Source: an uncultured Flavobacteriaceae bacterium (GTDB taxonomy: Bacteria; Bacteroidota; Bacteroidia; Flavobacteriales; Flavobacteriaceae). Taken from it: a DNA stretch of 11,728 nucleotides. Shown piece after piece: positions 7,417 to 11,728 of this stretch. The position numbers and the translations under genes were made by a program. The stretch spans positions 1 to 11,728 of the forward strand of contig CALZKX010000040.1 of assembly GCA_945788155.1 (NCBI GenBank), in the 5' to 3' direction. The notes beneath the pieces are model-generated. The model saw only the letters and a list, made by a program, of their open reading frames with translations, made no database searches and was not told the origin of the DNA. The stretch's first letter is position 1; every line of letters begins with the position of its first letter.

Positions 7417-8428
7417 GACATTATGTTTTTTCATTACCACATCGTTTATTTACTCTCAAACACTTTCAGGAAAGGTTTTTGATATTAAAACAAAACAGCC
7501 TCTTATGGCTGTATCTATCTATTTTGATAATACCACAATAGGAACAACTACCGATGCGTCTGGGAATTTTTCCATAGAATATTCAGATGCTATACAATCT
7601 AATCTTATTATTTCTTACTTAGGTTATGAGACTGTTATCGTTTCGGATTACAGAAGCAAAAGCAATATTACAATTAAACTAAAGGAGGCTTTAAATCAAT
7701 TAAATGAAGTTGTTGTTTATGCAGATGATGGTCTTTCTCGTAAACAAAAAATTAAGCTGTTTAGAAAACAATTTTTAGGATTTTCAAAGTTTTCTAAGTC
7801 GTGTAGAATTCTAAATGAAGAAGACTTAATATTACGATATAATAAAAAAAATAACACACTTACAGTTAGTGCTAAAAAACCTGTATTAGTTAAAAATAGG
7901 AGTTTGCAATATGAAATTACTTATGATATTATAGATTTTGAAATTGTATTTCGTTATGTAGATCCAAAACTAGATAAATATTCAATACAGTCTGTATTGT
8001 ACACAGGAACAGCATTTTATAAAGATTTAAACACGACAAATAAGCGAAGCATATCTGTAAATAGAGAAAAAGCTTTCAAAGGATCTGTACAGCATTTTAT
8101 GCGCTCATTATTTGATAAAAACCTAAGAAAAGAAGGTTTTGATATTTTTTACAAAAGGTTACAAGTAGATGAGTGGCAGTTTTTTAAAGTTGAAGACATT
8201 AGTAATTCTTCGTTTAAAAAAGTAGCTCTTGAAACAAAGGTTGATATTCTATTTAAATTAAAATATCAATCCGTTTTAAAACCATTAGTTACTCATTTTT
8301 ATGTAGATAAATATGGGAATTATTCACCGATTAAAGAATTGCTTTTTGGTGGTGTAATGGGCGACCAACGCATAGGAGACTTATTACCAATTAACTACGG
8401 TTTAGGTAAAAATAATAGTATTGATTAA
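7409..8428 (+). CDS. Secreted protein with carboxypeptidase-regulatory-like domain (copy 1)
   Basis: This 339-residue protein begins with a short signal peptide (residues 1 to ~16, cleavage before QTLSG). A CarboxypepD_reg-like beta-sandwich follows at residues ~18-92 (LSGKVFDIKTKQPLMAVSIYFDNTTIGTTTDASGNFSI ... LIISYLGYETVIV). This domain is common in Bacteroidota envelope proteins, including the N-terminus of SusC-like transporters, but no TonB plug or barrel follows here. The remaining ~240 residues, rich in Lys, Phe and Tyr, are of a type I do not recognise. They end with LLFGGVMGDQRIGDLLPINYG, which is also conserved in the paralogue. The ATG lies inside the olsF end with 8 bp overlap, so translation is likely coupled to olsF. 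A periplasmic or outer-membrane-associated role linked to the olsF lipid pathway is inference. Confidence 0.82.
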   Translation: MSKTLCFFITTSFIYSQTLSGKVFDIKTKQPLMAVSIYFDNTTIGTTTDASGNFSIEYSDAIQSNLIISYLGYETVIVSDYRSKSNITIKLKEALNQLNEVVVYADDGLSRKQKIKLFRKQFLGFSKFSKSCRILNEEDLILRYNKKNNTLTVSAKKPVLVKNRSLQYEITYDIIDFEIVFRYVDPKLDKYSIQSVLYTGTAFYKDLNTTNKRSISVNREKAFKGSVQHFMRSLFDKNLRKEGFDIFYKRLQVDEWQFFKVEDISNSSFKKVALETKVDILFKLKYQSVLKPLVTHFYVDKYGNYSPIKELLFGGVMGDQRIGDLLPINYGLGKNNSID

Positions 8429-8456
8429 CAAATGTTTCGAAATAAAATTTTATCTC

Positions 8457-8552
8457 AGTGCCGGCTTACCAGACAGTACTGTACGTCCTGTTATGGAAGA
8501 ATTCCAAGCAGAGTTAGAAAGTAAGTTTATGGGTGATTTTGATAGATATTGA
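8457..8552 (+). pseudogene. Decayed 3' fragment of a second olsF copy
   Basis: Read in the frame ending at TGA 8550-8552, this stretch encodes SAGLPDSTVRPVMEEFQ..., directly comparable with the olsF C-terminus (IADLPESTVKPVMEEFQ...), and the match continues to ESKF versus ERKF. Over about 69 bases the DNA is roughly 80% identical by eye, and most differences are synonymous third-position changes. There is no start codon that would give more than 20 residues and no trace of the preceding ~570 codons, so it is a non-functional relic. It stands just upstream of the second carboxypeptidase-regulatory-like gene, exactly where olsF stands relative to the first copy. Confidence 0.85.
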
Positions 8553-8607
8553 GTTTTAGTCATATTTTTTGTAAATTGGTTACTACAATTCTAAACCATC
8601 ATTATTT

Positions 8608-9651
8608 ATGAAACTATCAATATTAATCTACCCTCTTATTATATTTTTTCTTATTTCTAATGTTTGTTTTTCCCAAGTAATTACTGGTGTTATCTTAGAT
8701 GGTAATACCAACAACCCTATCAATGGTGCTTCAATTTATTTTGACAATACAACTATTGGAACCACATCAAATGAGAAAGGTGTTTTTATTTTAAAGTATA
8801 ACAGGAATATTCGTACACCACTAATAGTTTCCTTTATTGGCTATAAAACCCAAATGTTTGAAGAATTTCCTACTAATGAAGAAATGGCAATTTATTTGTA
8901 CGAATCAAACGAGGTTTTAGATGAAATAATTTTAACTCATAAAAATGCTTGGTCTAGAGAATTAAAACTTAAAGAATTTATAAAGCATTATTTAGGAGAA
9001 ACCAAAAACGGAAAATCCAGTAAAATATTAAATAAAGATGATATTGTCCTAAGATATAATAAAAACAAAAAACAACTCACTGCCCATGCAAAATCTCCTA
9101 TTGTAATTAAAAACAACATTTTAAAATACCTTATAACAGTTGAATTAAATCATTTTGAAGTAAATTATTTATCTGTAAGTAAAAATAAAAAACGTCTTAA
9201 TCTAGATTATGTTTATTATTCTGGTGCAAGTTTTTTTAAATCACTTGAAAAAAAGCCCTCTAAACTAACTTTACAAAAACGAAAGGAAACTTATGAAGGA
9301 TCGGTACTACATTTTATGAGAGCATTAGCGCAAGAACAATTAAATGAAAAAGGATATAGACTATACAATGGTAACTCCTCAATAAACCAAAAAAAGTTTA
9401 TTGAAGTTTCACGCATAAAAAACAGTAATACAGTTTATGTAGAATTAATAGACAAACTAAATATTTTATATAAAGGAGAGAAACAATCATCAGTAGAAAG
9501 TTTTGACGATGGATTTTACATAGATCATTTTGGAAATCACACTCCTCCAGAAACTGTTAGATTTGGTGGTAATTTAGGCAAACAACGAATGGGAGATACT
9601 CTACCTCTTGATTTCTTAATTATTGAACATAAAAATTCTAAAAAGTTATAA
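8608..9651 (+). CDS. Secreted protein with carboxypeptidase-regulatory-like domain (copy 2, paralogue)
   Basis: This 347-residue paralogue of the preceding protein is collinear along its whole length and roughly 40% identical by eye. It has a longer signal peptide (residues 1-22, FLISNVCFS|QV), the same beta-sandwich (ITGVILDGNTNNPINGASIYFDNTTIGTT, residues ~24-53), and shared blocks: SKILNKDDIVLRYNK, GSVLHFMRAL, YIDHFGNHTPPETVRFGGNLGKQRMGDTLPLDF. The 12-residue stretch SIYFDNTTIGTT is identical in the two. Function is unknown. Unlike copy 1, it is separated from the upstream olsF fragment by 55 bp and has no clear TAnnTTTG motif. The two proteins probably do related envelope jobs. Confidence 0.82.
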   Translation: MKLSILIYPLIIFFLISNVCFSQVITGVILDGNTNNPINGASIYFDNTTIGTTSNEKGVFILKYNRNIRTPLIVSFIGYKTQMFEEFPTNEEMAIYLYESNEVLDEIILTHKNAWSRELKLKEFIKHYLGETKNGKSSKILNKDDIVLRYNKNKKQLTAHAKSPIVIKNNILKYLITVELNHFEVNYLSVSKNKKRLNLDYVYYSGASFFKSLEKKPSKLTLQKRKETYEGSVLHFMRALAQEQLNEKGYRLYNGNSSINQKKFIEVSRIKNSNTVYVELIDKLNILYKGEKQSSVESFDDGFYIDHFGNHTPPETVRFGGNLGKQRMGDTLPLDFLIIEHKNSKKL

Positions 9652-9680
9652 TTGCCTATATTAGCCTTTTAATAAATAAT

Positions 9681-9787
9681 CCTCGGGGCAAGCCCACGAG
9701 GTATTCAACGGAAGAAAGTTTTAACATTTGATGAAAACCATCCGTTTTCAAACTTTCCTCTAAAACCTCCGACGTAAAGCGTCAGGG
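9681..9787. repeat. Cluster of three hairpins, a likely dispersed repeat and terminator region
   Basis: The 185 bp between the second paralogue and the TM2 remnant hold no gene but much structure. Hairpin one is 9681-9701: CCTCGGGG pairs with CCCACGAGG, leaving one bulged A and a CAAG loop. Hairpin two is nested: GAAAGTTT (9714-9721) pairs with AAACTTTC (9750-9757), and inside it GAAAAC (9733-9738) pairs with GTTTTC (9744-9749). Hairpin three is GACG (9771-9774) with CGTC (9780-9783), supported by flanking CCT/AGG. The first hairpin's GC-rich sequence looks like a dispersed flavobacterial repeat. It could end transcription from the plus strand and also from the minus-strand ars region. Confidence 0.55.
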
Positions 9788-9836
9788 AATTCTAATGATT
9801 AAAAATGTGATATTCTATACCCTTTTCAATTAAAAA

Positions 9837-10055
9837 TTAAAACCATGGTTTTTTTCCTAATTGATACGTGTTATAAAAATCTTCATCTGACTTTGTGAGG
9901 TATATTATATCTTCAATTAACAACACAATTACCATAAGGGAAGCCGCAATACCACAAGTTACAAACCCTAAAATTAAGGTTATAACTAACATCATAATAC
10001 CTTCTTTAATATATCCCAAAATAAATTTATTTACTCCAAATGCCCCAAGTAATAA
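9837..10055 (-). pseudogene. TM2-domain membrane protein, 5'-truncated remnant
   Basis: The minus strand reads LLLGAFGVNKFILGYIKEG from 10055, then a hydrophobic stretch with FVTCGIAASL and the conserved end IEDIIYLTKSDEDFYNTYQLGKKPWF before the stop at 9837. This is a nearly complete TM2 domain: two membrane helices joined by a short turn, with the typical LGAFGxxKF...G...GI motif. Immediately upstream of residue 1 the frame meets TAA (10056-10058). The other frame reads KLIIIIIT, as if a frameshift had separated the first helix's beginning. No ATG starts the domain in frame; only an internal TTG at 10019 would give a 60-residue product lacking the LGAFGVNKF part. It abuts the arsC relic, suggesting a deletion joined the two. 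Confidence 0.65.
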
Positions 10056-10064
10056 TTATGATAA

Positions 10065-10292
10065 TTAGTTTTTAAAATTACTGGCAACAAATCTCGTTAC
10101 ATAATTTTTTATTTCATTCCTAGCCTTTAAAAAAGCCACATCAATTTCCTTTTCGGTTCCTTCAACTTTTGAAGGGTCTAAAAAATGATGATGCAATCTT
10201 AATTTCCTAATGACCAAAAAATAGTTTAATCAACCGTAAGCCATTTGCCTTCTACATGAGTTTCCTTTACACAATACTAAAATGCTTTACAT
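10065..10292 (-). pseudogene. arsC: Arsenate reductase arsC (thioredoxin-coupled, LMW-phosphatase type), decayed
   Basis: Reading the minus strand from ATG 10292 gives M-stop-SILVLCKGNSCRRQMAYG-stop-LNYF..., matching the ArsC N-terminus with its CX5R phosphate loop (intact family: ILVLCTGNSCRSQMAEGWLRYF). The same frame then continues RLHHHFLDPSKVEGTEKEID...RNEIKNYVTRF to TAA 10065-10067, matching the ArsC C-terminus (HHxFxDPAKxxGTEEEI). Lesions are TAA at codon 2 (probably from AAA), TGA at codon 21 (probably from TGG), and an in-frame deletion removing roughly residues 26-90, including the resolving-cysteine region. About 76 codons remain of the usual ~135-140. The product cannot be functional. 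Its place after arsR, the DUF6428-type gene and arsN1-like fits an ars operon. A hairpin repeat abuts its start at 10298-10315 and may have replaced the leader. Confidence 0.88.
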
Positions 10293-10297
10293 AATAT

Positions 10298-10315
10298 TTC
10301 CTGCGAAGGCAGGAA
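10298..10315. repeat. Short palindromic repeat, TTCCTGC-gaag-GCAGGAA
   Basis: A perfect 7-bp stem with a 4-base loop is followed on the plus strand by TCTTTTTT, the form of an intrinsic terminator reading plus. Sequences of the type TTCCTGCGAAGGCAGGAA are, to my knowledge, dispersed repeats in flavobacteria. It begins 6 bp upstream of the decayed arsC start (minus strand). Confidence 0.6.
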
Positions 10316-10354
10316 TCTTTTTTAAGTCAACTCATTTATTCTAAAGGTTTCGCA

Positions 10355-10377
10355 TCTCGACTCCGCTCGATGTGACA
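10355..10377. repeat. REP-like repeat, copy B (core TCGACTCCGCTCGATGTGACA)
   Basis: This copy matches copy C at 10906-10928 in 18 of 23 positions and shares the TCGACT..GCTC......TGACA layout with copy A at 2581-2603. All three lie in the same orientation outside genes. It sits just downstream of the ArsN1-like gene. Confidence 0.6.
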
Positions 10378-10391
10378 GCTCAACCTAACAT

Positions 10392-10883
10392 TTATAAAAA
10401 CTTTGGGCTTCGTCTTTCCATTAACACATTATCGTACCATATACCATCGCGTTTGCCTACTTTTTCTCTAATGCCTACGACTCTAAACCCACATTTTTTG
10501 TGCAATTCAATACTTGCTATGTTTTCTGAGAAAATGCCTGCTTGCAAGGTCCAAAACCCTTGTTTCTCACTTTCATCAACTAAAGCTTCAAGCAGTTGTT
10601 TACCTATACCTTCTCCTCTTTTTTCTTGAGCTACATATACAGTTACTTCTGCAACACCTTTATAAACTTTACGCTTAGAGACTTGAGATACTACTGCAAA
10701 CCCAACAACATTATCATTGAGTTGAGCTACTAAACGGCATTTTTTTATGAATTTTTCATTCCAGACATCCCAAGAAGGCACTTCGGTTTCAAAAGTTGCA
10801 ATTCCAGTGGCAATGCCTTCTGCATAAATTCTTGAAACCGAAGTCCAATCGTGTTCTTTAAATGTTCGGATTATGATTTTCAT
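10392..10883 (-). CDS. ArsN1/phosphinothricin-type GNAT N-acetyltransferase
   Basis: This 163-residue GNAT protein belongs to the phosphinothricin (PAT)/ArsN1 subgroup, which N-acetylates glutamate-like toxins such as phosphinothricin and, for ArsN1, the arsenical antibiotic arsinothricin. Subgroup signatures are IYAEGIATGIATFET (residues 19-33), the motif A block EVTVYVAQEKRGEGIGKQLL (79-98; pyrophosphate loop RGEGIG), AGIFSENIASIELHKKCGFR (115-134), and the C-terminal GKRDGIWYDNVLME (143-156). The domain is complete. It lies 62 bp after a DUF6428-type gene in an arsR-led cluster, which supports an ArsN1-like role. A more general amino-acid-analogue or methionine-sulfoximine acetyltransferase is the main alternative. 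It is the last apparently intact gene of this operon. Confidence 0.85.
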   Translation of the reverse strand: MKIIIRTFKEHDWTSVSRIYAEGIATGIATFETEVPSWDVWNEKFIKKCRLVAQLNDNVVGFAVVSQVSKRKVYKGVAEVTVYVAQEKRGEGIGKQLLEALVDESEKQGFWTLQAGIFSENIASIELHKKCGFRVVGIREKVGKRDGIWYDNVLMERRSPKFL

Positions 10884-10905
10884 TTAATAAGATTCTTCGT
10901 TTGTA

Positions 10906-10928
10906 CTTCGACTGCGCTCAGTGTGACA
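10906..10928. repeat. REP-like repeat, copy C (core TCGACTGCGCTCAGTGTGACA)
   Basis: This copy lies in the 62-bp gap between the DUF6428-type gene and the ArsN1-like gene, in the same orientation as copies at 2581-2603 and 10355-10377. It overlaps a small inverted repeat (GTGTGACAC). As an insertion within an operon, its transcript could fold and affect the downstream gene's expression. Confidence 0.6.
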
Positions 10929-10945
10929 CTCAGAATTGACAAAAG

Positions 10946-11443
10946 CTAACAACAATTTCCTTCAGGTGAGCAACAAGGCTCATCTTGTACTAATTCAGCT
11001 TTCAATTCTTCAACAATACCACAAACCGTTTTAGCTTTACAGTCAGTTTTTTCTACGCCTAACTTAATAATTAAATTACTATCGCGTATTTCGAAATCGT
11101 TAACAAACATTTGAGCTGTGTGAAATTTATTATTACTGTATTCAAACTTAACCTCTGCTTCCATGTCGTAAGGCTTCATTTTGCCCACTTTATTTAGAAT
11201 GCTCAACGCTTTATAAACAGTCATAAATTCTGTTTTTCCAATTTCATCAGGGCTTTCATATAACTGTATAATGGTTTCATTCCAAGCATCTGTCCCTGAA
11301 CCACAATCGACCGAATCAATTTTAGTATGTTTAACTTCGGTAATATGGTAATTTGCTTTTACAAACTCGTTAGGTTTGTATTCAAAAAGTAACGACTTAT
11401 CTTTATGTTCGTTAAAGACTTCCAATAATTCTTTTGTTTTCAT
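10946..11443 (-). CDS. DUF6428-type Cys-rich protein of an arsenic-resistance operon
   Basis: This is a 165-residue cytosolic protein without signal peptide or membrane segment. It matches my recollection of the small protein commonly encoded between arsR and arsC-like genes in Bacteroidota (DUF6428). Visible traits are His32 and His39 with VDCGSGTDAWNETIIQLYE (residues 45-63), and a C-terminal region with Cys135, Cys141 and the ending EPCCSPEGNCC (CC at 157-158 and 164-165). The vicinal cysteines could bind As(III) or another thiophilic metal, perhaps as a chaperone or sensor; this is inference. The gene lies 53 bp downstream of arsR on the same strand. Function is not established. Confidence 0.7.
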   Translation of the reverse strand: MKTKELLEVFNEHKDKSLLFEYKPNEFVKANYHITEVKHTKIDSVDCGSGTDAWNETIIQLYESPDEIGKTEFMTVYKALSILNKVGKMKPYDMEAEVKFEYSNNKFHTAQMFVNDFEIRDSNLIIKLGVEKTDCKAKTVCGIVEELKAELVQDEPCCSPEGNCC

Positions 11444-11484
11444 GTCTATAAATTTATGTTTTCGTTTAAGTGAGATAAATAAAT

Positions 11485-11497
11485 ACGCCTTAGGCGT
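11485..11497. repeat. Short hairpin between arsR and the DUF6428-type gene (ACGCC-tta-GGCGT)
   Basis: A perfect 5-bp stem with a 3-base loop overlaps the first base-paired position of the arsR stop codon. On the minus strand it is followed by A/T-rich sequence but not a clean U-run. It could be a weak attenuator or another dispersed short palindrome. Confidence 0.35.
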
Positions 11498-11728
11498 TAA
11501 CAGCAGTTTGATTTTGTTTGATTAAAAAATGAATTAAATATGCTTTGTAATTCTTGAAAGCGGTTAACATTTAGGCAGTAACATAGGCTTTTCCCTTCAA
11601 AAGTACCATCAAGCAAACCTGCATCATTTATAACCTTTAAATGTTGTGAAATTGTTGCTTGTGCTAAGCCAATTTCATCAACAATATCGTTACAAATACA
11701 AGCTTCCTGCTTGCTTATGTACTGTAAA
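11497..11728 (-). CDS. arsR: ArsR/SmtB-family repressor (partial, N-terminus beyond the right edge)
   Basis: ArsR repressors release their operator when As(III) or a related metal binds cysteine thiols. The window holds the C-terminal 77 codons. They contain EACICNDIVDEIGLAQATIS (the helix entering the winged-helix recognition motif, with the CxC pair expected for As(III) binding), QHLKVINDAGLLDG, the wing GTFEGKSLCYCLN, and a tail ending KSNCC. Extra cysteines in the wing (CYC) and tail (CC) are typical of ArsR near Bacteroidota ars genes. It is first in a same-strand cluster with the DUF6428-type gene, the ArsN1-like gene and broken arsC, and presumably controls them from a promoter outside the window. 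Confidence 0.9.
   Translation of the reverse strand, partial: LQYISKQEACICNDIVDEIGLAQATISQHLKVINDAGLLDGTFEGKSLCYCLNVNRFQELQSIFNSFFNQTKSNCC

Noticed and set aside
9681..9787. CRISPR array
   Set aside because: The hairpins differ from one another and there are no regularly spaced direct repeats or cas genes.
9837..10019. Reading the TM2 remnant as an intact 60-residue gene
   Set aside because: Its start would be a TTG inside the TM2 domain, and clear homologous residues (LGAFGVNKF) lie upstream in the same frame, cut off by a stop.
10372..10629. Plus-strand 85-codon ORF
   Set aside because: Antisense to the ArsN1-like gene, starting in a REP-like repeat; composition is that of a shadow frame.

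Overview
The window is AT-rich DNA from a member of the Bacteroidota, almost certainly a Flavobacteriaceae species. The evidence is the TAnnTTTG-type -7 promoter motifs before several genes, A-rich leaders without clear Shine-Dalgarno sequences, an Mfd, Fbp and aspartate kinase of flavobacterial type, and short dispersed palindromic repeats of a kind I recall from this family. The genus cannot be settled by reading alone.

Positions 1-5538 look like ordinary chromosomal housekeeping. The 5' part of mfd runs off the left edge on the minus strand. It is followed by a minus-strand secreted, probably outer-membrane beta-barrel protein (1069-1782), a plus-strand TerB-family protein (2046-2477) and a minus-strand class I fructose-1,6-bisphosphatase (2652-3659). 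A 141-bp element with 23-bp terminal inverted repeats lies between the convergent terB-like and fbp genes. Divergent from fbp, a GNAT acetyltransferase and an aspartate kinase form a coupled pair (ATG overlapping TAA). The aspartate kinase carries a perfect 18-bp palindrome inside its reading frame.

Positions 5608-9651 hold a two-domain acyltransferase of the OlsF type (PlsC-like domain plus OlsB-like GNAT domain, probably for ornithine or related aminoacyl lipids). It overlaps by 8 bp a secreted protein with a carboxypeptidase-regulatory-like domain. A diverged paralogue of that secreted protein follows. Between the two paralogues lies a decayed fragment matching the last ~30 codons of the acyltransferase gene, so the duplicated unit originally included at least the 3' end of olsF.

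Positions 9652-11728 are the remains of an arsenic-resistance operon on the minus strand: arsR (partial, right edge), a Cys-rich DUF6428-type gene, an ArsN1/PAT-like acetyltransferase, a badly broken arsC (active-site loop and C-terminus still readable, two nonsense codons, large in-frame deletion), then a truncated TM2-domain gene. No arsenite efflux gene is visible downstream. At least five palindromic or REP-like repeats sit between these genes. The most unusual observations are the arsC wreck, the olsF ghost between the paralogues, and the palindrome inside lysC. I did not find a clearly new multi-gene system.
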